Origin: an uncultured Bacteroidales bacterium
Lineage (GTDB): Bacteria; Bacteroidota; Bacteroidia; Bacteroidales; Muribaculaceae
Length of the DNA: 62,493 bases
Direction of reading: 5' to 3'
Assembly: GCA_949123685.1 (NCBI GenBank)
Contig: CASBHZ010000008.1
Coordinates: 1-62,493 of the forward strand
In this document: piece after piece, positions 53,667 through 62,343 of the stretch
How positions within the stretch are numbered: position 1 is the first letter of the stretch
Layout: each line of letters starts with the position of its first letter
Made by a program: the position numbers and the translations under genes
Notes under the pieces: generated by a model
Databases searched by the model: none
What the model was told of the DNA's origin: nothing
Seen by the model: only the letters and a program-made list of their open reading frames with translations

Positions 53667-55154
53667 ATGTATTTGCTCGGATATGACATAGGCACATCTT
53701 CTGTTAAAGCATCATTAGTGGATGCCTTGACCGGAGAATGCATAGCCTCTGCATCGGCACCCGACTCTGAGGCTCCGATAAAATCATTGCAACCCGGCTG
53801 GGCGGAGCAATCGCCACATAGCTGGTGGGAATATATTAAAGACGTGACCTTGCTGCTGAATAAAAAGTCCGGCATCAACCCTGCCGACATCAAGGCTATA
53901 GGCCTATCTTATCAGATGCACGGTCTCGTGTGTATTGACAAGAACAGGAATGTGCTCCGCGATGCGATAATATGGTGCGACTCGCGCGGTGTCCCATATG
54001 GTGAAAAGGCATCAAAGGATGTTGGTGAGGGCAAATGTCTGGATCATCTCCTAAACTTGCCGGGAAACTTCACTGCAACCAAGTTGGCATGGGTGAAAGA
54101 TCATGAACCCGGAATTTTCGAAAGGATATACAAAGTTATGCTTCCGGCTGACTACATAGCGATGTTAATGACCGGCGACATATGCACGACCCCGGGGGGA
54201 TTATCCGAATATATGCTATGGGATTTCAAGGAAAATTCTCCGGCTCGATTTCTGATGGATTATTTCGGATATAATCAGGATATTTTTCCTGATGTATGTC
54301 ATTGTTTCTCAGAACAAGGTAAACTATCAGCCAATGCCGCAAAAACATTAGGACTTGCACCCGGGACACCGGTAACATACAAAGCCGGAGACCAACCGAA
54401 CAACGCAGTCTCTCTAAATGTATTCAATCCGGGAGAGATCGCTTCCACGGCAGGAACTTCAGGAGTTGTCTACGGCATAAAAAGCAATATCATTTGCGAT
54501 CCTCAATCACGTGTAAACTGTTTTGCCCATGTGAACCATACAAATGAAAATCCCAGAATAGGGATAATGACTTGTATTAACGGAACAGGCATACTCAATG
54601 CGTGGCTTCGTAAGAATATCGTCTCCAAAGGAATCAGTTACCCGATGATGAACGATTTGGCTTCAGAAGTCAACGTCGGCTCAGAGGGGATCTCCATCCT
54701 GCCATTCGGGAATGGATCCGAGCGTATTATCCGGAATAGGCAGATATGCTGTTCAATGCTTGGCATTGATTTTAACAGACATGATCAGAGACATATTATA
54801 CGTGCAGCGCAGGAGGGCATCGTGTTTTCATTCATGTACGGAATAGAGATAATGAAGAATGCAGGCATGAGCGTGGACAATATACATGCGGGAAATGCAA
54901 ACATGTTTCTCAGCCCTGTATTCAGGAAAACGCTTGCAAACGTGACCGGAGCGGCAATAAAACTATTCGACACAGACGGAGCGGCTGGGGCTGCAAGGGC
55001 TGCAGGGATAGGAGCGGGAATATACACTGACAATAAAGAGGCGTTTGCATCACTTACTCAAATAAGAGAAATAGAACCGGACCTGAAAGCTTATGATGCT
55101 ACCAACGAGGCATATACACTTTGGAAATCAAGGCTTCTTCAACAACTCCAATAA
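53667..55154 (+). CDS. xylB: Xylulokinase
   Basis: 495 residues from the ATG at 53667; the open frame further up runs through the palindrome and rfbA. FGGY-family signatures: LLGYDIGTSSVKASLVDA at the start, the catalytic-loop GLSYQMHGLVCID, AGDQPNNAVSLNVF and a C-terminal GAAGAARAAGIGAG ATP site. It phosphorylates D-xylulose. xylA follows 29 bases later. Confidence 0.93.
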   Translation: MYLLGYDIGTSSVKASLVDALTGECIASASAPDSEAPIKSLQPGWAEQSPHSWWEYIKDVTLLLNKKSGINPADIKAIGLSYQMHGLVCIDKNRNVLRDAIIWCDSRGVPYGEKASKDVGEGKCLDHLLNLPGNFTATKLAWVKDHEPGIFERIYKVMLPADYIAMLMTGDICTTPGGLSEYMLWDFKENSPARFLMDYFGYNQDIFPDVCHCFSEQGKLSANAAKTLGLAPGTPVTYKAGDQPNNAVSLNVFNPGEIASTAGTSGVVYGIKSNIICDPQSRVNCFAHVNHTNENPRIGIMTCINGTGILNAWLRKNIVSKGISYPMMNDLASEVNVGSEGISILPFGNGSERIIRNRQICCSMLGIDFNRHDQRHIIRAAQEGIVFSFMYGIEIMKNAGMSVDNIHAGNANMFLSPVFRKTLANVTGAAIKLFDTDGAAGAARAAGIGAGIYTDNKEAFASLTQIREIEPDLKAYDATNEAYTLWKSRLLQQLQ

Positions 55155-55183
55155 AGAAAACATACAATAAATAAGTAGCTTAT

Positions 55184-56503
55184 ATGACTAAAAAAGAATA
55201 TTTCCCTTCTATCGGGAAAATCAAATTTGAAGGAACAGAGAGTTATAACCCTCTTGCATACAGGTATTATGACCCCGAACGCATGGTTCTTGGCAAAACC
55301 ATGAAGGAGTGGCTCAAATTCGCCATGGCTTGGTGGCACACGCTTTGCGCAGAAGGCGCCGATCAATTTGGTGGTGGAACAAAAACATTTCCATGGAACG
55401 AAGCCCCCGATATGATGACCGCCGCTAAACAGCGTGCCGACGCAGGCTTCGAGATTATGCAAAAACTCGGAATCGAATATTTCTGCTTCCATGACACCGA
55501 CCTGATCGGAGACATGGGCGAGGACATAGAAGATTACGAATCGCGAATGAAAGAGATTACAGAATATCTCAGAAAACTGATGGACGAGACAGGCATAAAG
55601 AACCTTTGGGGCACGGCAAACGTATTCGGCAATACCCGCTACATGAACGGGGCAGCAACAAATCCGGAATTTGACGTAGTTGCACGCGCAGCCGTCCAGA
55701 TCAAGAACGCAATAGACGCCACAATAGCCCTCGGAGGACAGAATTATGTATTCTGGGGCGGTCGTGAAGGTTATATGAGCATTCTCAACACCGACCAGAA
55801 AAGAGAGAAAGAACACCTTGCCACCATGCTGACAATTGCCCGTGATTACGCCCGGTCAAAAGGATTCAAAGGAACATTCCTGATTGAGCCGAAACCCATG
55901 GAGCCGTCCAAACATCAATATGATGTTGACACGGAAACTGTAATCGGTTTTCTGAAGGCACACAACCTTGATAAGGATTTCAAGGTAAATATAGAGGTTA
56001 ACCATGCCACACTCGCAGGACACACTTTCGAGCATGAACTTGCCGTTGCCGTAGACAACGGGATGCTTGGCTCAATCGATGCCAACCGGGGCGATTATCA
56101 GAATGGGTGGGACACTGATCAGTTTCCCATAGACAACTATGAGCTTACACAGGCAATGATGCAGATCATACGTAATGGCGGTCTCGGTAACGGAGGAACA
56201 AACTTCGATGCCAAGACCCGTCGCAACAGCACTGACCCCGAAGACATATTCATCGCCCACATAGCCGGTATGGATGCCATGGCGCGCGCCCTATTATCAG
56301 CAGCAGACATTCTCACCAAGTCTCCATATAAGAAGATGCTGTCGCAACGCTATGCAAGCTTCGATAATGGCAAAGGTAAAGAATTTGAAGACGGCAAGAT
56401 GACACTCGAAGACATCGTCGCATATGCCAAAACCAAACCTGAACCAACTCCCGTATCCGGCAAACAGGAACTATATGAGACAATCGTAAACATGTATTGC
56501 TAA
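55184..56503 (+). CDS. xylA: Xylose isomerase
   Basis: A 439-residue TIM-barrel enzyme converting D-xylose to D-xylulose. Motifs: WHTLCAEGADQFGGGTKTFP near 46-65, CFHDTDLIGD with the catalytic His near 103, LIEPKPMEPSKHQYD with metal-binding Glu near 230, IEVNHATLAGHTFEHE near 268, and GSIDANRGDYQNGWDTDQFP near 300. It follows xylB; no xylose transporter or regulator is adjacent. Confidence 0.97.
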   Translation: MTKKEYFPSIGKIKFEGTESYNPLAYRYYDPERMVLGKTMKEWLKFAMAWWHTLCAEGADQFGGGTKTFPWNEAPDMMTAAKQRADAGFEIMQKLGIEYFCFHDTDLIGDMGEDIEDYESRMKEITEYLRKLMDETGIKNLWGTANVFGNTRYMNGAATNPEFDVVARAAVQIKNAIDATIALGGQNYVFWGGREGYMSILNTDQKREKEHLATMLTIARDYARSKGFKGTFLIEPKPMEPSKHQYDVDTETVIGFLKAHNLDKDFKVNIEVNHATLAGHTFEHELAVAVDNGMLGSIDANRGDYQNGWDTDQFPIDNYELTQAMMQIIRNGGLGNGGTNFDAKTRRNSTDPEDIFIAHIAGMDAMARALLSAADILTKSPYKKMLSQRYASFDNGKGKEFEDGKMTLEDIVAYAKTKPEPTPVSGKQELYETIVNMYC

Positions 56504-56609
56504 CACAGCATAAAGCATCAATATGACAGAGAAATATCCTCATGTCATTGATCAACGCAAATAGGAAGCCATAAGCACATCCAACAAAGTAGCGTTTGAA
56601 TTAGTAGTC

Positions 56610-56639
56610 GGACATCGGGGATATCCCCGGTGTCCTTTT
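56610..56639 (+). terminator. Terminator of xylBA
   Basis: GGACATCGGGGA (56610-56621) pairs with TCCCCGGTGTCC (56624-56635) with one G-U pair, then TTTT. It is 107 bases after xylA. Confidence 0.8.
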
Positions 56640-56679
56640 GTAGCTGTTGCCAAATCCGTTTGAAATGATTTTACCATGC

Positions 56680-57181
56680 CTATTGCTGTTTCAACAATTC
56701 CAAGCCTTTCTCCGTAAGGCGGTATTTCTGTTTCGGATGGCTCGGTTGTTCCGGATATAATGGAATGACATAGCCTTCATCCAATGCAGGATGCAGGTAG
56801 TTTGTTCTGAATGTAGGGCGATGGTTCAGTTCCAATGTCTCCATTATTTCTTTTACGGACAACTCGCGTTCATTCAATATTTTCACCAAGGCGAATACTT
56901 GGTCGGTGCCTGGTCGGTACTTGATCGGTACTTGGTCGGTTTGTCACCTCACATTTGAATATCAGAGTTACACTGTCACTCCATATTCTGTATTCCGGTT
57001 CTGGCAATCCGGCTTTGCGACACTCGGACATCATCAGTCCTATGCCGCGTCCCAAGCTTTCCAAGACCTTCCGTTTATATAAGGCATTTGCCAATAACGG
57101 ATTTTGCGGTTTGGATTCATGCTCGGACTTCATCTTTTCCACATCCCAGTTGGGCGGAAAAGTTCCGGGGTTTTCTATCAT
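56680..57181 (-). pseudogene. C-terminal remnant of an ATP-binding HTH regulator, frame-split at an 11-bp repeat
   Basis: The first piece (57181-56870) carries the end of the ATPase domain of these regulators (NPGTFPPNW, NPLLANALYKRKVLESLGRG, IGLMMSECRKAGLPEPEY). The second piece (56889-56680) is the C-terminal winged helix (LNERELSVKEIMETLELNHR...YRLTEKGLELL). They are in different frames, joined at four copies of an 11-bp repeat encoding Thr-Asp-Gln-Val-like residues. The N-terminal half is absent, with a stop just upstream of 57181. Confidence 0.75.
56897..56940. repeat. Four tandem 11-bp repeats in the split regulator
   Basis: Units ACTTGGTCGGT, GCCTGGTCGGT, ACTTGATCGGT, ACTTGGTCGGT. As 11 is not a multiple of three, copy number changes the reading frame; five or two copies would join the two pieces. 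Confidence 0.85.
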
Positions 57182-57340
57182 ATATTCTAACTATATACAA
57201 ATCACTTATTAGTTCAATGTTAATTGTACTAAATTAGCACTGCATGGGTAATTAATGGAAAATGGACACAGCCATTTTATAAATAGTTAAAGGTTGATAA
57301 GTATTTTTAGTTGCGATGATTTTCATAAATATTCGTGTTG

Positions 57341-58090
57341 CTAATCGGATTCGAGCCGAAGAAATTTGTTCATCCGGGATATGCAGCGTTTTTTCTGATC
57401 GAGATTTGGATGTACATACAGGTTGAGTGTTGTCGCAACATTCGAGTGTCCGAGTATTACACTTACAGTTTTATAGTCGCACCCGCTTTCAATGCATCTG
57501 GTGGCGAATGTGTGGCGCAATCCGTGGAATACTATTGACGGGATTCCAAGTCGTTTGAGAATACGGTTGAAAGTCTCTCGGTATGTGCGAGGCTCTTTAG
57601 CCTTAGATCCTTCGCCGACCACATACTTTTCTACTCTCTGCTGTTTTTTAACCACATTCAAGGCTTTGAAGAGAAGCGGAGATATAGGGATTTCACGATT
57701 TGAATTCCGGGTCTTGGGGGTAGAAACGTATTGTTCTGTTGCCATCAGGTCGCAATTGTAAATTCGTCCCGCAGTGCCCGCTACTGTAATAATACGGCGT
57801 GCCATATCCACATCCTTCCATTGAAGGGCACACACTTCGCCTATGCGCAAGCCGCAGCACAGAGCAATCATTATCCCTATATTCTGTAGTGTCGGGGCGG
57901 TTGCAATCGCGTTCAGCAATTTTTTGTGGTCGGGTAATGACAGCACGGGCAAGATGCGTGCAGCTGTATCCGAGGGATATTCGATGTCCCACGAAGGCAT
58001 CTCAAACATTCCTCTCTTTGCCCCGAAACGTCCGACGGATTTAAGCACGGCGATAATGTCATGGACAGTTTTCTTGCTCAAGTATAATCG
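57341..58090 (-). pseudogene. Tyrosine recombinase (integrase) lacking its N-terminus
   Basis: The catalytic domain is complete: Arg in CGLRIGEVCALQW, Lys in TPKTRNSNREIP, HGLRHTFATR, the second His in LGHSNVATTL and the Tyr nucleophile in NLYVHP. Before it, only the end of the core-binding domain remains (LSKKTVHDIIAVLKSVGRFG), then similarity stops near 58090 where phage-end-like repeats start. The open frame continues to 58108 by chance. The likeliest cause is insertion of the adjacent Mu-like prophage, with the missing N-terminal part beyond the other prophage end. Confidence 0.75.
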
Positions 58091-58094
58091 GCAA

Positions 58095-58167
58095 AACCAA
58101 AAGTGCAATTTTGAAAAACGAAAAGTACAATTTTCGGGAATTTTCCAACCCTCGCAATTTTGCCGTT
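58095..58167. other. Putative right end of a Mu-like prophage, with transposase-site-like repeats
   Basis: AAAAGTGCAATTTT (58099-58112) and AAAAGTACAATTTT (58121-58134) are spaced exactly 22 bp, the spacing of adjacent MuA sites R1 and R2. A weaker third copy (GCAATTTTG) lies near 58156-58164. The integrase similarity stops just left of them. Confidence 0.55.
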
Positions 58168-58203
58168 TGACCGCCGTTTAATCAGCGTTTGAACACTATT
58201 ATA

Positions 58204-58238
58204 AAACCCTCAAACCTTTGCGGTCTGAGGGTTTCTTT
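58204..58238 (-). terminator. Terminator of the prophage late genes
   Basis: AAACCCTCA (58204-58212) pairs with TGAGGGTTT (58226-58234) with further inner pairing. On the minus strand it is followed by TTTTAT and lies just after the Mom-like gene. Confidence 0.75.
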
Positions 58239-58256
58239 TCGCCTTGTATCGCGCTG

Positions 58257-59027
58257 TTATTTCGGGGTTGCTGACATGTTTTGCAGTATGCCAACGCAGC
58301 GTTCAATCATCTTCTCGCGGTCGCGTTTCCATTCCGAGAGTTCCATTCCCTTGTCGTATGCAGGATAAGGTTTCTGCGGTTTGGCAAAGCGGAAACGCTT
58401 GTCGAGCGGGTAAATGTAACGATACGTTTTCACCTCGTAAACCTCAAAGTCGCCGAGCAACATTCCGACGTTGGCGCGGAGAAAACCCGACGGCGAATGA
58501 GAGTTGGTGAAAATCTGCTCGTGGACGAACTCGCCGCTGCGCGTGTTCTTCAAGAACTTTGTCAGATGAAAGCCGTAATACTGAAAGTTCGCGGCTTTGT
58601 AGATTGTTCCGCAACCGAGGCGACCATCGGCGAAACTCTGAACTGCTACGCAATTCGGGTCGAGGCGGCGCAGCAATTTGATTGACGCGGCAATGAGGAT
58701 GCTTTCGGCGTTGTGACCGAGTTCATCATCAATCCACATTCGGTTGAGTTCGCACATCCACGCTTTCGGGTTGGGGTGTGTGAAGATTTTAGCCTTTGGA
58801 TTCTTCATAAATCCATAGACGGCCACTCCCAGGCAGCGGTCGGGTTCGTCGGCTCGGAATATTCCGAAATTGAACACGCCGAAACCGCCGTCATTCCATT
58901 TGTGGGAGTAATGGTTCTTTACGATCATCTCTTTGGCGAGAGGTTTGTCAACGGGCTTAATCAAGAGTCGCCCGAGTGCGGAGGTCTCCTTGATTATCTC
59001 CGCAGGATTTTGTCTGTTTTCATGCAT
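58257..59027 (-). CDS. Mom-like DNA-modification protein (GNAT-like fold)
   Basis: A 256-residue protein. The segment KEMIVKNHYSHKWN near residues 32-45, FGVFNFGIFR, LGVAVYGFMKNP, CELNRMWIDDELGHNAES near 92-109 and a FADGRLGCGTIYKAANFQYYG segment near 137-157 follow the order seen in phage Mu Mom and its relatives, which alter adenine in phage DNA to resist host restriction. In Mu, mom is also the last gene before the right end, as here. The assignment rests on motif order and position, and the chemistry is inferred. It is the last gene before the terminator. Confidence 0.6.
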   Translation of the reverse strand: MHENRQNPAEIIKETSALGRLLIKPVDKPLAKEMIVKNHYSHKWNDGGFGVFNFGIFRADEPDRCLGVAVYGFMKNPKAKIFTHPNPKAWMCELNRMWIDDELGHNAESILIAASIKLLRRLDPNCVAVQSFADGRLGCGTIYKAANFQYYGFHLTKFLKNTRSGEFVHEQIFTNSHSPSGFLRANVGMLLGDFEVYEVKTYRYIYPLDKRFRFAKPQKPYPAYDKGMELSEWKRDREKMIERCVGILQNMSATPK

Positions 59028-59602
59028 TCAGCATGTGTGTTGGGGTTTGATAGTTGATGAAATGGTTGTTTATCTCGCCCCTTTTGCGTAATTTTGCAGT
59101 GCCAACCACATATACCGAAACGCGAGACACAGCGGTCAAAAGGCTTTACAGCCCTCGACTGCGCGGTGTCTCGCGTTTCGTGATAGTATGTGGTTGGCGC
59201 CTTTACTATCAAGTCGGGGGCTGTTTTTTTATTGCCCTCCGACGTATGTTTTCGGGTTTTATGTTATTTTCATTGGCTAATGTATTGGGGTTAAAGTATT
59301 AACCGCTATCTTTGTGGCATGTAATTTCACCCTCGACAGACTTGCGATTTCGATTACAAGTTAGTGAATGGTGAGTGCGGATTATATGCGATTCCCGCTT
59401 TCTGAAAAGTTATCGTGGAAAGTTCCACGTCCTACAGCCGGGATTGAGCGACTTAACGACCCCGTTGAGATGGATTTGAACGAAGCACCGGGTAAGATGA
59501 CCCAGCGACAACCTACAAGATTCCACAACAGAGCATATATTGAGTTACGACCGCCGGGGTTTTTAGAGGAGCAGTTTTTCAACCGCCCCTCTTTTTTCGT
59601 GC
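59028..59602. other. 575-bp intergenic region in the prophage
   Basis: It contains a -7 box TAATTTTG (59089-59096, plus), the large hairpin at 59101-59198 and a T-run near 59224. The part from 59240 to 59602 has only weak hairpins and no supportable gene; ORFs on both strands there look accidental. Confidence 0.5.
59097..59235 (+). ncRNA. Candidate hairpin RNA in the prophage right end
   Basis: Two stacked stems (GCCAACCACATA 59101-59112 with 59187-59198; CGAAACGCGAGACAC 59116-59130 with 59166-59180) enclose a 35-base loop. The loop segment GCCCTCGACT can pair with AGTCGGGGGC just before a run of seven Ts, giving a pseudoknot or switch to a terminator. A -7 box precedes the first stem by four bases. 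Confidence 0.45.
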
Positions 59603-60886
59603 CTAATCGGCTGAAAAACCACGGCGCACGATTGTCTTGTTGGTCTTTTTGTCGAGGTGAAACCATAAGCGATATTTCATTCTCACCATTTCACCGCCCG
59701 CGCTCTTGAACGTCTTTCCGGCGGCAGCAAACTGCAACGCAATACGCGCATAGCAGCAGGCTTGTGTTTTGACGCGCTGACCTTTCTTGGAGGCTTTCAC
59801 GCGAGTGCCGATAACCTTGTAGAGGCCGTGCCCGGCTGCAATCTCCTGCACTGAGCCGCCGCACACCACAATCATAGGCTCGCAGATAGAGCCGAGTTCC
59901 TTGCCGATAAGGTTGTTATCCTCGGGGTCAGACACGCCGATACATTTTGGCACATACCATTTATTCGGCGACGAGGTGGATAAAATTACGCCTTTATAGT
60001 GCGCATATTGGTTCTTTGGCTGTCGGAGCATACTCTTACCTTTCCACAGCGGGTTTGTGCCCGTAGTGCCACCGGAACGGCGTTTGCGGTTGCGTTTCTT
60101 CTTGCGCAGGAGGACGAGCTGCACTCCTTCGGGAATAAACCCGTGGCGGATATAGACCGTCGAGCCTTTCACCACCTTAACGTCGATATGGAAGTTCTCA
60201 GTGACCGGGAAGAAACCGCCCCATGTCTTTTTGTTGCTGTCCCAATATCGGACATAGCGGCGCAGATCCGGCAGAATCTGCTCCTGCGTGATATTGTTCG
60301 CACTATGGTGATATACGTTGATAGTGTATTCGTCCGCACCATTGAGCGCGACACACCCCTTGCGGCAGTTGATACGCACGTTGTCTTTCTGCGCGTCAAG
60401 CTGCACACGGGTGAGGTTGTCGGTGGAAATCACCGTCAGTTTCTTGGCGAGTTCGCTGTTGACGGCTGTGTATTCCTGGAATTTCTTCGCAAGCGCGTCA
60501 TTTGTCTGTATCAGCGAGAACCCTGCCGCCGGATAGAGATTTGCCACGTTGGGAAGATATGGCGAGGTATATCTTGCGACACGGAACACACGAGCCTCCT
60601 TGTACGTCGTACCGTCGGCCACGATATTTTCCTTGGTCTCCTCCACGCGGATAGCGGTTGCCGTGAGGGGATTGCCGATTAGCGGCAGAACCTCTCCGTC
60701 AATCACCACATATCCGCTTGCGGTGGCGGTGGATTGCTGCAAGATGTAGCGTTTGCCGCCGATCTTAGCGAATGCCTGAAGAAGATTTATTTGGCTCTGT
60801 ATAAAGTTTAAGCCCTGCGTCGATAGGGGAAAGAGGCCGTTGCCACCATTTCCAACCGCCGTTGATAAGTATTGTGCTTTGTCCAT
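59603..60886 (-). CDS. Phage tail-associated protein, unassigned
   Basis: A 427-residue protein with no exported signal. It starts with a Gly/Asn-rich stretch and IQSQINLLQAFAKIGGKRYI, followed by a beta-rich middle, a highly basic segment near 270 (LLRKKKRNRKRRSGG) and a C-terminal domain with several Cys. Location after baseplate J and a small tail protein suggests a tail fibre or tail-tip component. Its first ~40 codons overlap the end of the upstream gene by 122 bases in another frame. Confidence 0.6.
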   Translation of the reverse strand: MDKAQYLSTAVGNGGNGLFPLSTQGLNFIQSQINLLQAFAKIGGKRYILQQSTATASGYVVIDGEVLPLIGNPLTATAIRVEETKENIVADGTTYKEARVFRVARYTSPYLPNVANLYPAAGFSLIQTNDALAKKFQEYTAVNSELAKKLTVISTDNLTRVQLDAQKDNVRINCRKGCVALNGADEYTINVYHHSANNITQEQILPDLRRYVRYWDSNKKTWGGFFPVTENFHIDVKVVKGSTVYIRHGFIPEGVQLVLLRKKKRNRKRRSGGTTGTNPLWKGKSMLRQPKNQYAHYKGVILSTSSPNKWYVPKCIGVSDPEDNNLIGKELGSICEPMIVVCGGSVQEIAAGHGLYKVIGTRVKASKKGQRVKTQACCYARIALQFAAAGKTFKSAGGEMVRMKYRLWFHLDKKTNKTIVRRGFSAD

Positions 60887-61415
60887 TGGTTGATGTCGTT
60901 GAGGTGTATATTGGTTGTTTGGAAAGGATTCTGTATTTCTCGACTATGGCCTTAACCTTGTCGAGTTGTGAAATATAGATGTCGTGAGGCACTCGCACGA
61001 TGAAAGAGTTGTGAGGGGCATTTAACCGCGCCTCGTCCGCGAGCAATGGTGTGGGGTGTTCCGGGGGCGGGTCGTCAGTTTCACGAGGGGGATTGAGCTT
61101 TTCATCGACCGCGAGGAGCTGCTGCGGCATGGTCGGGTCTTTGGCATAGATCCACTCGCCCGCATAGTCGTCGGCATCCTCCACCTCAAATCCTTTTGTC
61201 AGTCCGAAAGCGTCGTTGAGAGCCGCCCGCAGATAGCACACCTGCCCGTTGTGTGTCAGTCGGTAGATGTGGTCGGTGCGGGCGTTCAGAAACTCACCGT
61301 ACAGCCACACAACCGGGGAGCAGAGCGCACGGCAGAATGCGAACACCCTGCGGCGGCGCAGGAACGTGGGGAGCATTTCCGCAATCCACTTGTCAAAATT
61401 TATGGTAAAAATCAT
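60765..61415 (-). CDS. Phage tail protein, probably between baseplate and fibre
   Basis: A 216-residue protein with an Arg-rich helical start (FLRRRRVFAFCRALCSPVVW), a globular part and a Pro-rich linker (ETDDPPPEHPTP). Its four-base overlap with the baseplate J gene and position match the gp48-like slot of Mu-type phages, though sequence similarity to that family is not evident to me. Confidence 0.55.
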   Translation of the reverse strand: MIFTINFDKWIAEMLPTFLRRRRVFAFCRALCSPVVWLYGEFLNARTDHIYRLTHNGQVCYLRAALNDAFGLTKGFEVEDADDYAGEWIYAKDPTMPQQLLAVDEKLNPPRETDDPPPEHPTPLLADEARLNAPHNSFIVRVPHDIYISQLDKVKAIVEKYRILSKQPIYTSTTSTNGQSTILINGGWKWWQRPLSPIDAGLKLYTEPNKSSSGIR

Positions 61416-62326
61416 TCGGCTACTTGATAGGCACGGCCTTTGACCGTGAGTTTGCTTAATGCGTAATAACCCGAATATGGGCGGCGGTAGCCTCGCACCT
61501 GTGTGTAAGCGTCAGAACCGCCCGCAGCGGCCTCCACTTTCACGATGTCGGCAACACGCACCCCCTCGATAGACTGGAGCGCGGCCATAAGGTCGGAGTT
61601 GCGGTATTCGCCGTTGAACGGCAGTTTGGAAATAACCTCGCTCACCGCCTCGGTGACAACGTCCTTGCCGTCGCGCATGAGGCGCAGGGTCTGATAGCCG
61701 TCCGCGTCAGCTGCGCCCATGGCGGTGGCTGTCAGAACTGCCGGATCATAGAGAACTATCAGTTCAATGCGCATGTTGTCGGCGGGTTCGTTGAGAACCT
61801 TGATTGTCACGCCCGCGTCCTTGATTTGCGAGAGATAGTATTTCAGCCCCGCGAGGTCGTCGGCCTCCAATTGCTTAGGCTGACCGTTGTTGCCCCTGGC
61901 GGCTACCTTGATAAATACCTGCGTATTGTCCTCGGTGGCGACGGCATATTTCACCACCTGCGCCTTTTCTATATCCTCGGGGGTCATTCCCGTGGTATCG
62001 TAAAAGTCAGCGACAACCACGCCGTCGGCCATTATCAAGTCCTTGCCCCTCATATAGTCGAGGGTCTTAGACACATACCAACGGAGCGTGTGGGGGCGCA
62101 GTTCCTCAATCCTCGCGTCTATCTCCTCGCGGTGGCGGTCGAATAGTTTTTCAAGCACCCATATACACGAGGCGACGACGTAGAACATCAGACTCTCCAA
62201 CGATACCGGGGAGAATGCCTTGTCGAATGATTGGTTTGATTTCAGTCCGTACCCGGTGCGGATAGCGTCCTGCGAGATAAAGGTCTCGGCAATCTGAGCC
62301 TTTATCTCGGCGATTGTCCGTGCCAT
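61412..62326 (-). CDS. Baseplate J-like phage protein
   Basis: A 304-residue protein. The start TIAEIKAQIAETFI, an early helical region, then VYxxGxxGG-like beta segments (KVAARGNNGQPKQL), SQIKDAGVTIKVLNEPADNM and the C-terminal PFNGEYRNSDLMAALQSIEGV fit baseplate J/gp47 proteins of contractile-tailed phages. It is GC-richer than the host island and read toward the prophage right end. Confidence 0.75.
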   Translation of the reverse strand: MARTIAEIKAQIAETFISQDAIRTGYGLKSNQSFDKAFSPVSLESLMFYVVASCIWVLEKLFDRHREEIDARIEELRPHTLRWYVSKTLDYMRGKDLIMADGVVVADFYDTTGMTPEDIEKAQVVKYAVATEDNTQVFIKVAARGNNGQPKQLEADDLAGLKYYLSQIKDAGVTIKVLNEPADNMRIELIVLYDPAVLTATAMGAADADGYQTLRLMRDGKDVVTEAVSEVISKLPFNGEYRNSDLMAALQSIEGVRVADIVKVEAAAGGSDAYTQVRGYRRPYSGYYALSKLTVKGRAYQVAE

Positions 62327-62343
62327 AAGATAATATGATTAGT

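Noticed and set aside
59382..59666. 94-residue minus ORF in the prophage gap, and a GTTCAAATCC stretch resembling a tRNA T-loop near 59470
   Set aside because: No pairing T-stem or acceptor stem can be drawn around the GTTCAAATCC, and the ORF runs into the end of the tail gene without a promoter.
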